A stretch of DNA of 64,000 nucleotides from positions 1,531,917-1,595,916 of the forward strand of contig NZ_LMJF01000001.1 of the NCBI RefSeq assembly GCF_001429785.1, written 5' to 3'. The stretch is from Lysobacter sp. Root916. Lineage in GTDB: Bacteria; Pseudomonadota; Gammaproteobacteria; Xanthomonadales; Xanthomonadaceae. Positions 42,726 to 50,901 of this stretch are shown here, piece after piece. The position numbers were made by a program, and so were the translations under genes. The first letter of the stretch is position 1. Each line of letters opens with the position of its first letter. Under the pieces are notes generated by a model. The model was not told the origin of the DNA. It did not search any database and worked only from the letters and a program-made list of their open reading frames with translations.

Positions 42726-43559
42726 TCAACCGGCGTAGGAATGCGCCTCGTCGGGGAAGCGGCGTTCGCGCACGGCATCGGCGTAGGCGCGAAACGCGCC
42801 CTCGATCGAACCGCCCTCGGCCAGGAAATCCTTGACGAACTTCGGCCGGCGATGGCCGGAGTTCACGCCCAGCAGATCGTGCAGCACCAGCACCTGACCG
42901 TCGCATTGCACGCCCGCGCCGATGCCGATGGTCGGAATGGCGAGGTCGGCGGTGATGGCGGCGGCGACCGGGTTGGGCACGCACTCCAGCACCAGCAGCG
43001 AGGCGCCGGCGTCCTGGACCGCGCGCGCGTCCTCGCGCAGGCGCGCGGCGGCGGCCTCGTCGCGGCCCTGGACCTTGTAGCCGCCCAGGCGCAGCACCGA
43101 TTGCGGGGTCAGGCCCAGGTGCGCGCATACCGGGATCTCGCGCTCGACCAGGAAGCGGATCACGTCCAGCTTGTGGCCCGCGCCTTCCAGCTTGACCATC
43201 GCCGCGCCCGCCTGCAGCAAGGCGGTCGAGGCCTCGAGCGCGCGCTCGGGGGTGGCGTCGGACTGGAACGGCAGGTCGGCGATCAGCAGCGCCTTGGACA
43301 GGCCGCGCGCGACGCAGGCGGTGTGGTAGGCGATGTCGTCCACGCGCACCGGCAAAGTGCTGTTGTGCCCCTGCACCACCATGCCCAGCGAATCGCCGAT
43401 CAACACCAGATCGATCCCGACCGCGTCCATGGTGCGCGCGAAGCCGGCGTCGTAGCAGGTCAGCATGACCAGCGGCCGGCCGTCGCGCTTGGCGTCGGCG
43501 AGCATGGGCACGGTCCAGGCGGTCTTGCGCGGGGTGTCGGTGGGGGCCGAGGTGTACAT
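42726..43559 (-). CDS. panB: 3-methyl-2-oxobutanoate hydroxymethyltransferase
   Basis: PanB transfers a hydroxymethyl group from methylene-tetrahydrofolate to ketoisovalerate, the first pantothenate step. The 277-residue TIM-barrel protein has [26 protein letters not shown], metal-binding Asp residues, [10 protein letters not shown] and [21 protein letters not shown]. It is 63 nt after folK; panB using folate one-carbon units and folK making folates are often neighbours in proteobacteria. Confidence 0.97.
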   Translation of the reverse strand: MYTSAPTDTPRKTAWTVPMLADAKRDGRPLVMLTCYDAGFARTMDAVGIDLVLIGDSLGMVVQGHNSTLPVRVDDIAYHTACVARGLSKALLIADLPFQSDATPERALEASTALLQAGAAMVKLEGAGHKLDVIRFLVEREIPVCAHLGLTPQSVLRLGGYKVQGRDEAAAARLREDARAVQDAGASLLVLECVPNPVAAAITADLAIPTIGIGAGVQCDGQVLVLHDLLGVNSGHRRPKFVKDFLAEGGSIEGAFRAYADAVRERRFPDEAHSYAG

Positions 43560-43622
43560 GAGGTCTGGGTCTCGCCCGGCCGATCGCCGGACGCTCGCGG
43601 GGGTAGCCCTATAACTTACCGC

Positions 43623-44123
43623 CTAAGCCAGGGTTTGTATGTCGCCGATCTCGAGCTGGGCCAAGGCGTCGCGCGCCGGCCCTATTCCCGGAATCTGCGC
43701 ATCGGGCGCGATTTCCAGCAGCGGCAGCAGCGCGAACGCGCGCTGGTGCAGGTGCGGATGCGGCAGACGCAGGCCGGGGTCGTCGAGGCAGTGCTGGCCG
43801 TACAACAGCAGATCCAGGTCCAGCGTGCGCGGGCCCCAGCGGTCGCTGCCGTCCTCGCGGCGATCGCGACCGGCCTCGCGCTCGATCGCCAGCATCGCGC
43901 GCAACAGCGCCTGCGGCGCCAGCGTGGTTTCCAGCATGGCCGCGGCGTTGACGAAGTCCGGTTGCGCGGTCACGCCCCAGGCCGGGGTGCGATACAGCGA
44001 CGACGCGCGCAGCAGGCGCGTGCCCGGCAGCGCGGCCAGGGCTTCGAAGGCGCCGCGCAGGATCGCGGCGCTGTCGCCCAGGTTGCTGCCCAGGCCGACG
44101 AACGCGACCTCGGCCACGCTCAT
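43623..44123 (-). CDS. folK: 2-amino-4-hydroxy-6-hydroxymethyldihydropteridine pyrophosphokinase
   Basis: FolK activates the pterin for dihydropteroate synthesis. The 166-residue protein has VGLGSNLGDS, SSLYRTPAWGVTAQPDFVNAA and the signature DRWGPRTLDLDLLLYG, followed by LPHPHLHQRAFALLPL. The ATG at 44123 overlaps the pcnB stop by 4 nt (ATGA), an arrangement shared with E. coli pcnB-folK. Confidence 0.96.
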   Translation of the reverse strand: MSVAEVAFVGLGSNLGDSAAILRGAFEALAALPGTRLLRASSLYRTPAWGVTAQPDFVNAAAMLETTLAPQALLRAMLAIEREAGRDRREDGSDRWGPRTLDLDLLLYGQHCLDDPGLRLPHPHLHQRAFALLPLLEIAPDAQIPGIGPARDALAQLEIGDIQTLA

Positions 44124-45505
44124 TCGCCGTCGTGGTGGTTCGTATCGATAGCGGCGGCGCCGGCCTCGGCTCCGCCGCCGTTGCGGCGACGGCGGCGACG
44201 CTTGCGCGGCGCGCTGCCGGCCTCGGCGTCGGACGCCGGCTGCGCGTCCAACTGCGCGGCCAATTCGTCGCCGGGCTTGCCCTGGGCTTCGCTCCAGAAC
44301 GCGACATCGGCCGCGTGCTCGTTGGAGGCGGCCAGGCGCAGGTTGAGGAAGTCGTAGGCGGCGCGGAAACGCGGATGCGACAGCAAACGGAACACGCGCT
44401 TGCGCTGGCGCTGCGAGAAGCGCGTCTGCAGCAGCCAGATCTCCTGCATCGGCAGCGAGAACCTGCGCGGCAGCGCGATCATCTCCAGCTGATGCACGGT
44501 GACCCGGTCGGCGGCGCGGCGCTGGGCCTCGACCGCATGCATGCCCTGCGCCTGCAGCGCCATCAGCGCGCGGCAATAGGCCGGCCACAGCAGCATCGCG
44601 AACAGGAACGCCGGCGACACCGGTTCGTCGTTGGCGACGCGGGTATCGGTGCCCTGCAGGCCTTCCAGCAGCATGCGGCGGAGCGCGCCGCTGCGATTGG
44701 ATTTGAGCGCGGCCGCGGTCTCCGGCAGCAGCGCCGGCAGCAGACCGTAACGCTCCAGGCCGAGGAAGCTCTGCACCGCGTGGCCGGACAGGAACAGCTT
44801 CAGGCATTCCTCGAACAAGCGCGCCGGCGCGGCGTCGCTGAGCAGGGAGGCCAGGGCCGGAATCGGCGCGGCGGTCGCGGCCTCGATCTCGAAGCCGAGC
44901 TTGGCCGCCAGGCGCACCGCGCGCAGCATGCGCACCGGGTCCTCGCGATAGCGCGTTTCCGGATCGCCGATCAGCCGCATCAGGCGGTTCTGGACGTCCT
45001 CGAAACCGCCGGTGTAGTCGCGCACCGAGAAATCCTCGACCGCGTAATACAGCGCGTTGGCGGTGAAGTCGCGGCGCACCGCGTCGTCCTCGATGCTGCC
45101 GTAGACGTTGTCGCGGACCAGGCGGCCGCCGTTGTCGGTTTCGCGGTCGCCGCTGCCGTCGTCGCTGTTGGCGCGGAAGGTCGCGACCTCGATGATCTCG
45201 CGGCCGTAGACCACGTGCGCCAGGCGAAAGCGGCGGCCGATCAGGCGGCAGTTGCGGAACAGGCCCTTGACCTGCTCCGGCGTGGCGTCGGTGGCGACGT
45301 CGAAGTCTTTGGGGTGGCCGCCGACCAGGATGTCGCGCACCGCGCCGCCCACCAGGTAGCCGCCGAAGCCGGCATCGCGCAGTCGGTACAGCACGCGCAG
45401 CGCGTTCGGGCTGATTTCCTTGCGCGAGACGTTGTGCTGCTCGCGCGGGATCACCCGCAACATGGGATGGACGTAGTCGTGACCGGTAGGATTTTCGGGC
45501 TGCAT
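44120..45505 (-). CDS. pcnB: Poly(A) polymerase I
   Basis: PcnB adds poly(A) tails that mark RNAs for decay. The 461-residue protein has the class II nucleotidyltransferase head (GFGGYLVGGAVRDILVGGHPKDFDVATDA with the catalytic DxD), the RRDFTANALYY segment, the DPVRMLRAVRLAAKLGF motif and a basic C-terminal tail (RKRRRRRRN) for RNA binding. The extension after the core is rich in Ala and Asp. An alternative ATG at 45463 would remove 14 residues; neither start has a clear ribosome-binding site. Confidence 0.94.
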   Translation of the reverse strand: MQPENPTGHDYVHPMLRVIPREQHNVSRKEISPNALRVLYRLRDAGFGGYLVGGAVRDILVGGHPKDFDVATDATPEQVKGLFRNCRLIGRRFRLAHVVYGREIIEVATFRANSDDGSGDRETDNGGRLVRDNVYGSIEDDAVRRDFTANALYYAVEDFSVRDYTGGFEDVQNRLMRLIGDPETRYREDPVRMLRAVRLAAKLGFEIEAATAAPIPALASLLSDAAPARLFEECLKLFLSGHAVQSFLGLERYGLLPALLPETAAALKSNRSGALRRMLLEGLQGTDTRVANDEPVSPAFLFAMLLWPAYCRALMALQAQGMHAVEAQRRAADRVTVHQLEMIALPRRFSLPMQEIWLLQTRFSQRQRKRVFRLLSHPRFRAAYDFLNLRLAASNEHAADVAFWSEAQGKPGDELAAQLDAQPASDAEAGSAPRKRRRRRRNGGGAEAGAAAIDTNHHDGE

Positions 45506-45589
45506 CGAGCGGTCGTCGCCGCGTTTGGGATCGCTGCTGCGGGGCAGTGGATCGCTGTGGGAAGGTGAACGGCCACCGGTCGAGACCGG

Positions 45590-45617
45590 TTGCCGAGCGC
45601 TATTCAGCCCCCTATAC
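45590..45617 (+). promoter_or_regulatory. Sigma-70-type promoter of tRNA-Glu
   Basis: TTGCCG at 45590-45595 and TATACT at 45612-45617 are separated by 16 nt, with the tRNA starting 44 nt beyond the -10 hexamer. The remaining spacer back to the divergent pcnB start shows no other clear element. Confidence 0.55.
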
Positions 45618-45660
45618 TAGCAGGCCGCATACGATTGAGAGTCGGATGCGGGTTTAACCT

Positions 45661-45736
45661 GCTCCCTTCGTCTAGAGGCCTAGGACGTGGCCCTCTCAAG
45701 GCTAAAACACGAGTTCGAATCTCGTAGGGAGCGCCA
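45661..45736 (+). tRNA. tRNA-Glu (anticodon CUC)
   Basis: A full cloverleaf folds: acceptor GCTCCCT pairs with AGGGAGC, the T arm is ACGAG-TTCGAAT-CTCGT, the anticodon loop is CTCTCAA with CUC at the centre, and CCA is encoded after discriminator G. The anticodon stem has one G-U pair. CUC reads GAG, the dominant Glu codon in this high-GC genome. A terminator hairpin follows at 45801. Confidence 0.95.
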
Positions 45737-45800
45737 AATTCGGAATGCGAGCCGCTAGCGGCCTTCCACCGTCGCCGGTGAGAACGTTCCTACAGACCGA

Positions 45801-45831
45801 GCCCGCGCAGCGATGCGCGGGCTTTTTCTTT
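45801..45831 (+). terminator. Rho-independent terminator after tRNA-Glu
   Basis: GCCCGCGCA-GCGA-TGCGCGGGC at 45801-45822 is followed by TTTTTCTTT. It lies 64 nt after the tRNA end. Confidence 0.9.
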
Positions 45832-45963
45832 GCCCGAGCGGTCTGCCAGCGCGCCTCGATGAGAGTCGCTCGCAACAACCCGCCAGGCGGCGCGATCGGC
45901 TAGGTTTGCGCCCCCGCCTGTCGCTAAACTAGTCGCGACCGCTCACCCACGGAAGACCGTTCC

Positions 45964-46287
45964 ATGCCCTTCGTCGTCACCGAGAACTGCATCAAGTGCA
46001 AGTACACCGACTGCGTCGAGGTGTGCCCGGTCGACTGTTTCCACGAAGGCCCGAACTTCCTGGTGATCGATCCGGACGAGTGCATCGACTGCACCCTGTG
46101 CGAGCCGGAATGCCCGATCAACGCGATCTATCCGGAAGACGACGTGCCGGCCGGGCAGGAAGCGTTCGTGGCGCTCAACGCCGAACTCGCCAAGGCCTGG
46201 CCGGTGATCACCACCCGCAAGGACGCGCTGGCCGACGCCAAGGATTGGGAAGGCAAGACCGACAAGCTCGGCCTGCTGGAGCGCTGA
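45964..46287 (+). CDS. fdxA: 7Fe ferredoxin FdxA
   Basis: This 107-residue ferredoxin has the N-terminal [3Fe-4S]/[4Fe-4S] pair: [18 protein letters not shown] (residues 9-26) and [16 protein letters not shown] (about 40-55), followed by a 50-residue C-terminal extension typical of the Azotobacter FdI-type FdxA found across proteobacteria. It is an electron carrier in the cytoplasm. CGGAAGA precedes the ATG. It stands alone; a run of 7-bp repeats begins right after the stop. Confidence 0.94.
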   Translation: MPFVVTENCIKCKYTDCVEVCPVDCFHEGPNFLVIDPDECIDCTLCEPECPINAIYPEDDVPAGQEAFVALNAELAKAWPVITTRKDALADAKDWEGKTDKLGLLER

Positions 46288-46288
46288 G

Positions 46289-46323
46289 GGATTCGGGATT
46301 CGGGATTCGGGATTCGAGATTCG
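46289..46323. repeat. Five tandem copies of a 7-bp unit (GGATTCG)
   Basis: Four exact copies of GGATTCG followed by one AGATTCG begin 2 nt after the fdxA stop codon. The unit does not extend into the coding sequence. Its length may vary between strains. Confidence 0.85.
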
Positions 46324-46359
46324 GGCAGAGCTTAAACCGCGACGTACTCCCGATTCGTC

Positions 46360-46379
46360 ATACCCGCGAAGGCGGGTAT
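46360..46379. repeat. Short hairpin repeat ATACCCGC-GAAG-GCGGGTAT
   Basis: An 8-bp perfect stem with a 4-nt loop, flanked by GTC and CCAG. This resembles the widespread GTCAT-CCCGCGAAGGCGGG-ATCCAG dispersed element of proteobacteria. The surrounding 46324-46550 stretch between fdxA and the convergent bamC-like gene has no gene and no other signal. Confidence 0.6.
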
Positions 46380-46550
46380 CCAGTGACTTAAGCGCCATGC
46401 AGCGACATAGGCACGCGTCCATTCCAGCGACGCAAGTCCGCCGCCCCTGCTTTGTCTAGCGCGCACGCGCAACCGGCAAGAACACGCCCACGAATCGCGG
46501 CGTCCGGCTACCTCCATAGCCAACAAGCCCGAGTCTCCCCACCCCATCCA

Positions 46551-46579
46551 AACAAAAACGGGCGCCTCTCGGCGCCCGT
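46551..46579 (-). terminator. Rho-independent terminator of the bamC-like gene
   Basis: Read on the minus strand, ACGGGCGCC-GAGA-GGCGCCCGT is followed by TTTTGTTT, about 25 nt after the stop codon of the lipoprotein gene. Confidence 0.88.
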
Positions 46580-46604
46580 TCTGGTCGTGCCGCTTAGGCC
46601 GCGA

Positions 46605-47123
46605 TCACTTGCTGCCCAGCGCTTCCTTCAGCGCCGCGATCAGCTTGATCGGCGGCTGGCCGGTGGCCGGCAGGCCGCGCGGATCGACCGCGGACACGTA
46701 AGCGCCGGCCTCGACCGCGCTCACGCGGACCAGGAAGTTGGCGCCTTCGTAGTTGACGTCATAGGCGCCCAGCAACTGGGCGCGGCTGGCGACGGTCAGA
46801 CCTTCGACCTTGGCCAATGCCTCGCCGACCTTGGCGTAAGCCTCGTCGCGGCTGCCGGCGGTGGTGAAACCGATCGGCGAGGCGGCGCTGGCGACCGTGG
46901 TGGGCGCGCGCTCGGAGGCGGACACCGAACCGTTCGGGATCGCCATGGCGCCGTCGGTGCGCGGACGGTCGAGGTCCGGCGGCACTTCCAGCGGACGCTG
47001 CTCGGCGTTCTCGGCGTACAGCGGGTTGCTGCCCTTGCGGAACCAGCTGCAACCGGCGGTGGCGACCAGGCCGATCAGCAGTGCGCCGACTGCGACGCGG
47101 GACAGGGAAACATTGGAACGCAT
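46605..47123 (-). CDS. BamC-like outer-membrane lipoprotein (short form)
   Basis: This 172-residue protein has a lipoprotein signal (lipobox VATAGC, Cys about residue 24), then SWFRKGSNPLYAENAEQRPLEVPPDLDRP, which resembles the N-terminal BamD-binding segment of BamC (PPDL motif). One globular BamC-like domain (about 80-165) follows, whereas E. coli BamC has two and about 340 residues. The position 20 nt after dapA matches E. coli dapA-bamC (nlpB). BamC is a lipoprotein of the barrel-assembly machinery. The ATG at 47123 has AGGAG 7 nt upstream. Confidence 0.8.
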   Translation of the reverse strand: MRSNVSLSRVAVGALLIGLVATAGCSWFRKGSNPLYAENAEQRPLEVPPDLDRPRTDGAMAIPNGSVSASERAPTTVASAASPIGFTTAGSRDEAYAKVGEALAKVEGLTVASRAQLLGAYDVNYEGANFLVRVSAVEAGAYVSAVDPRGLPATGQPPIKLIAALKEALGSK

Positions 47124-47143
47124 GGGCAAATCTCCTGCGGGGT

Positions 47144-48049
47144 TCAGGCTGCGAGCGTAGCGCGGCAGTCGTGTTCTAGTTCGCGTACCAGCGCATGGGC
47201 GCTGGCGGCGGCGTCTTGGTGGGCGGCCGACAAGGCCGTCAGCGGCAGGCGCAGGCCGTGGCCGACGCCCTGGCGGGCGAGCACGGCCTTGACCGGGATC
47301 GGATTGGATTCGACGCCGAGGAAGTCGTAGAGCGGCGCCAGGCGCGCGTCCCAGGCCAGGGCCTCGTCGCGGCGGCCGGCGCGGGCCAGATCGGCCAGGC
47401 GGCGGAACGAGGCCGGCACCAGGTTGGACGCGACCGAGACGATGCCGTCGGCGCCGGCCAGCATGGCCCGGCAGGCGGTCGGGTCGTCGCCGCTGAGCAC
47501 GGCGAAGCCGGCGTCCTGCAAGGCCAGCAGCGCGGTCATGCGCTCGGGCTCGCTGCGCGCTTCCTTGATGCCGACGATACGCGGATGCCCGGCGAGCTGG
47601 GCCACCGTTTCCGGCAGCAGATCGCAGCCGGTGCGGCCGGGCACGTTATACAGCACCAACGGCAGGGCGCCGTCGTCGGCGATCGCGCGGTAATGCGCGA
47701 CCAGGCCGGCCTGAGTCGGGCGCACGTAGGGCGGCGTCACCACCAGGGCGGCGTCGGCGCCCAGCGCGGCCACGCGGCGGGTCAGTTCGATGGTTTTGGC
47801 GGTGTTGGACAGGCCGGTGCCGGCCAACACCGGGACGCGCCCGGCGATCTGCTCCACCGCGGTGCGCAGCAGGGTGTCGTACTCGGGATCGTGCAGGGCC
47901 GCGGCCTCGCCGGTGGAGCCGGCGACCACGACGGCCTGGGTACCGCCGTCGAGCTGCGCCGCCAGCAAGGCGCGCCAGGCATCGAGGTCGAGTTCGCCGG
48001 CCGCGTCGAACGGCGTGGCCAGCGCGGTGATGCTGCCGGAGAGTCGCAA
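47144..48049 (-). CDS. dapA: 4-hydroxy-tetrahydrodipicolinate synthase
   Basis: DapA condenses pyruvate and aspartate semialdehyde in lysine and peptidoglycan biosynthesis. The 301-residue TIM-barrel protein has [11 protein letters not shown] for pyruvate binding, Tyr in [12 protein letters not shown] and the Schiff-base lysine in [10 protein letters not shown], then SGDDPTA. The start is a TTG at 48049 with AAGG about 9 nt upstream; no ATG or GTG fits the conserved N-terminus. It is divergent from gcvR. Confidence 0.95.
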   Translation of the reverse strand: MRLSGSITALATPFDAAGELDLDAWRALLAAQLDGGTQAVVVAGSTGEAAALHDPEYDTLLRTAVEQIAGRVPVLAGTGLSNTAKTIELTRRVAALGADAALVVTPPYVRPTQAGLVAHYRAIADDGALPLVLYNVPGRTGCDLLPETVAQLAGHPRIVGIKEARSEPERMTALLALQDAGFAVLSGDDPTACRAMLAGADGIVSVASNLVPASFRRLADLARAGRRDEALAWDARLAPLYDFLGVESNPIPVKAVLARQGVGHGLRLPLTALSAAHQDAAASAHALVRELEHDCRATLAA

Positions 48050-48234
48050 GTGAGGGCCTTCGCGCGGAGCGCTGTGTGAGCGGCGGCACGGAATGCCGCC
48101 AAGTGCCGATGTTACTGCCTTGCGATGTTACTTGCGGGCCGAAAGCGCGGGCAAGTATGCTGGCTTCAGGCCGCAGCCCGTGCGCGGGCCGCCGTTCAGT
48201 ATCCGAGCCACTCGCTCCCCTTGCAGGCGCCGCC

Positions 48235-48795
48235 TTGACCGATTCCGCTGCCCGGCCGTCGCCGAACGAAAATCACCTCCTGATCAACGCCTATACGACG
48301 CATCCGGAGTCGCCGCTGTTGTCGGTGACGCGCCGGATCGCCGATTCCGGCTGCAACCTGGTGGACGCGCGCCTGTCCACCGTGGGTCGGGACGTCTCCG
48401 TCACCGCGCTCGCGGTCGGCTCCTGGGACGCGGTCGCCAAGCTCGAAGCCATGCTCACGCGCCTGGAGCGCGAGGAAGGCCTGAAGCTGGTCTGGTACCG
48501 GACCGGGCCCAAGCAGGTGCAATCCAATCTGTTGCCCTACATCGTCGAAGTGGTGGCCGCCGACAAGCCGGGGATCCTGTTCCAGCTCGCCGACTTCTTC
48601 GATCGCCAGGGCATCACCATCGAGAGCCTGCACTGCTCGCGCTACCGCGCCATGCAGACCGGCGCCGACATGTTCTCGGCCCAGGTGACCATCGGCGTGC
48701 CCTCCAGCATGCACATCGCCGCCCTGCGCGACGATTTCCTGGAGTTCTGCGATCACTTGAATCTCGATGCCATCATGGACCCGATGAAGTTCTGA
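48235..48795 (+). CDS. gcvR: Glycine cleavage system transcriptional repressor family protein (two ACT domains)
   Basis: This protein of about 186 residues has two tandem ACT domains: ENHLLINAYTTHPESPLLS (start of the first) and YIVEVVAADKPGILFQLADFF (start of the second). This is the GcvR architecture; GcvR binds glycine and GcvA in E. coli, but here the target is inferred. The TTG at 48235 is the most plausible start and begins LTDSAARPSPNEN; sequence upstream is low complexity. The divergent dapA and the following bcp repeat the E. coli gcvR-bcp neighbourhood. Confidence 0.85.
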   Translation: MTDSAARPSPNENHLLINAYTTHPESPLLSVTRRIADSGCNLVDARLSTVGRDVSVTALAVGSWDAVAKLEAMLTRLEREEGLKLVWYRTGPKQVQSNLLPYIVEVVAADKPGILFQLADFFDRQGITIESLHCSRYRAMQTGADMFSAQVTIGVPSSMHIAALRDDFLEFCDHLNLDAIMDPMKF

Positions 48796-48811
48796 GGATC
48801 TGACAGCACGC

Positions 48812-49294
48812 ATGCTCGACACCGGCGACCGCCTCGACAAGACCGTTTCCTCCCTGCCCCTGGTGCTGTCCAGCGGCGAGACCGCGCAACTGAAGGACTA
48901 CGCCGGCCGCTGGCTGGTGCTGTACTTCTATCCCAAGGACAGCACGCCGGGCTGCACCACCGAAGGCCTGGACTTCAACGCCCTGCTGCCCAAGTTCAAG
49001 AAGCTGGGCGCGACGGTGCTGGGCGTGTCGCGCGACTCGCTCAAGTCGCACCAGAACTTCTGCGCCAAGCAGGGCTTCAAGTTCGATCTGATCAGCGACA
49101 AGGACGAGGCCCTGTGCCAGGCCTTCGGCGTGATCAAGGAGAAAAGCCTGTACGGCCGCAAGTACATCGGCATCGAGCGCAGCACCTTCCTGATCGACCC
49201 CAAGGGCGTCATCGCCCAGTCATGGCGCCCGGTGAAAGTCTCCGGCCATGCCCAGGCCGTCCTGGACGCACTAAAGGCTGCGCAGACCCAGTGA
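48812..49294 (+). CDS. bcp: Thioredoxin-dependent peroxiredoxin Bcp/PrxQ
   Basis: This 160-residue peroxiredoxin has the peroxidatic cysteine in DSTPGCTTEGLDF (Cys48), YFYPKD before it, and a possible second cysteine in HQNFCAKQGF (about 84), five residues later than the usual CxxxxC resolving position. It reduces hydroperoxides using thioredoxin. It starts 16 nt after gcvR and is probably cotranscribed. The C-terminal SGHAQAVLDALK is normal for Bcp. Confidence 0.94.
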   Translation: MLDTGDRLDKTVSSLPLVLSSGETAQLKDYAGRWLVLYFYPKDSTPGCTTEGLDFNALLPKFKKLGATVLGVSRDSLKSHQNFCAKQGFKFDLISDKDEALCQAFGVIKEKSLYGRKYIGIERSTFLIDPKGVIAQSWRPVKVSGHAQAVLDALKAAQTQ

Positions 49295-49343
49295 CCGCCC
49301 CCTTGTTCTCCGCTATCCGCCGTCCCGCCCCGCGGGCCACGGC

Positions 49344-49371
49344 GGCGCTGCCGTGCGCGCACGGCAGCGCC
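49344..49371. promoter_or_regulatory. 28-bp perfect palindrome between bcp and the PhoH gene
   Basis: GGCGCTGCCGTGCG is followed directly by its exact reverse complement. No T tract follows on either side, so it is a poor terminator. It ends 59 nt before the ATG of the PIN-PhoH gene and could be an operator or a 5'-UTR hairpin for that gene. Confidence 0.5.
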
Positions 49372-49430
49372 ATCGCGTTCCACCCGTCGTATCCGCACCG
49401 CGCCGTACCCACCTGCCATGAGGCATCGGA

Positions 49431-50828
49431 ATGACCCGAAGCAAGCGCATCTACGTCCTCGACACCAACGTGCTGATGCACGACCCGACCGCGCTGTTCA
49501 AGTTCCAGGAGCACGACGTGTACCTGCCGATGCAGGTCATCGAAGAGCTCGACAACGGCAAGAAAGGCACCTCCGAAGCCAGTCGCAACGCGCGTCAGGT
49601 CAGCCGCTTCCTCAACGAGCTGATCGAAGTCGAGGGTACCGACAAGATCGCCGTCGGCATCACCCTCAAGCGCCCGCAGGGCCTGCAGCTGCGCGGACAG
49701 GAGAGCATCGGCAAGCTGCGCTTCCAGACCGACTCCTTCGACAGCGGCAAGCGCTTCGGCGCGGTCATCCCGGACAACCACATCCTGGGCGCCATCCTCG
49801 CCCTCAAGGAGAGCGAGCCCGGCGTACCGGTGGTGTTCGTGTCCAAGGACATCAACCTGCGGATCAAGGCGGCGATCGCCGGAATCGCGTCGGAAGACTA
49901 CGAGAACGACCGCGCGCTGGACGATTTCAGCTTGCTCTACACCGGCGCCACCGCGCTGCCGGAGGATTTCTGGCAGCGCCACGGCAAGGACCTCAAGTCC
50001 TGGACCGAGAAGGGCCGCACCTATTACGAAATCGCGCGCACCCCGGACGACGACTGGTATCCGAACCAGTTCCTGTTCCTGCCCGGCGACGAGGAGTCCG
50101 AGCTCAAGGTCAGCAAGGTCGGCGACGACCGCGTGACCCTGCAGATCGTCGACGACTACCGCCACAACCAGCATGCGGTGTGGGGCATCATCGCGCGCAA
50201 CCGCGAGCAGAACTTCGCGCTCAACGCGCTGATGGATCCGGAGATCGACTTCGTCACCCTGCTGGGCACCGCCGGCACCGGCAAGACCCTGCTGGCCTTG
50301 GCCGCGGGCCTGGCCCAGACCATGGACCAGCAGCGCTATCGCGAGATCATCATGACCCGCGCCACGGTCAGCGTCGGCGAGGACATCGGCTTCCTGCCCG
50401 GCACCGAAGAGGAAAAGATGACGCCGTGGATGGGCGCGCTGACCGACAACCTGGAAGTGCTGACCCACAACCAGGAAGGCGGCGCCTGGGGCCGCGCGGC
50501 CACCAACGATCTGCTCGCCTCGCGCATCAAGATCCGCTCGATGAACTTCATGCGCGGGCGCACCTTCCTCAGCCGCTGGTTGATCCTGGACGAGGCCCAG
50601 AACCTCACGCCGAAGCAGATGAAGACCCTGATCACGCGTGCCGGCCCCGGCACCAAGATCGTCTGCCTGGGCAATGTCGAACAGATCGACACGCCCTACC
50701 TCACCGAGACCACCTCCGGCCTGACCTATGCGGTCGACCGCTTCAAGGGCTGGGCGCACAGCGCGCACGTGACCCTGCGCCGCGGCGAGCGTTCGCGCCT
50801 GGCGGACTACGCCTCGGAAGTGCTGTAA
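49431..50828 (+). CDS. PIN domain-PhoH fusion ATPase/RNA helicase-like protein
   Basis: This 465-residue protein joins an N-terminal PIN ribonuclease domain (about 5-145; VLDTNVLMHDPTALF, EELDN and DNHILGAIL carry the acidic residues) to a PhoH ATPase domain (about 235-460; Walker A GTAGTGKT, and LILDEAQNLTPKQMK as Walker B). PhoH2-type proteins of this build are RNA helicases with sequence-specific ribonuclease activity in mycobacteria, where they belong to a toxin-antitoxin locus. No antitoxin gene lies beside this one. The role here is inferred to be RNA turnover. Confidence 0.93.
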   Translation: MTRSKRIYVLDTNVLMHDPTALFKFQEHDVYLPMQVIEELDNGKKGTSEASRNARQVSRFLNELIEVEGTDKIAVGITLKRPQGLQLRGQESIGKLRFQTDSFDSGKRFGAVIPDNHILGAILALKESEPGVPVVFVSKDINLRIKAAIAGIASEDYENDRALDDFSLLYTGATALPEDFWQRHGKDLKSWTEKGRTYYEIARTPDDDWYPNQFLFLPGDEESELKVSKVGDDRVTLQIVDDYRHNQHAVWGIIARNREQNFALNALMDPEIDFVTLLGTAGTGKTLLALAAGLAQTMDQQRYREIIMTRATVSVGEDIGFLPGTEEEKMTPWMGALTDNLEVLTHNQEGGAWGRAATNDLLASRIKIRSMNFMRGRTFLSRWLILDEAQNLTPKQMKTLITRAGPGTKIVCLGNVEQIDTPYLTETTSGLTYAVDRFKGWAHSAHVTLRRGERSRLADYASEVL

Positions 50829-50837
50829 GCCATGCGC

Positions 50838-50870
50838 AAAAAGGGAAGCCGGCCTCGCGGCCGGCTTCCC
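50838..50870 (-). terminator. Terminator shared by convergent genes
   Basis: GGGAAGCCGGCC-TCGC-GGCCGGCTTCCC at 50843-50870 is preceded by AAAAA, which is a T tract on the minus strand. It therefore ends the minus-strand secreted-protein gene well. On the plus strand it lies 14 nt after the PhoH stop and may act as a 3' hairpin. Confidence 0.88.
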
Positions 50871-50901
50871 GATACTCGTACCCTTGCGTTCGCCGGTACC
50901 G

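Noticed and set aside
46324..46550. A small gene between fdxA and the bamC-like gene
   Set aside because: No frame has both a start signal and plausible codon use; the stretch consists of repeats and non-coding sequence.
49431..50828. A PhoH2-type toxin-antitoxin pair
   Set aside because: No small antitoxin frame overlaps or precedes the gene; the 136-nt upstream gap holds only a palindrome.
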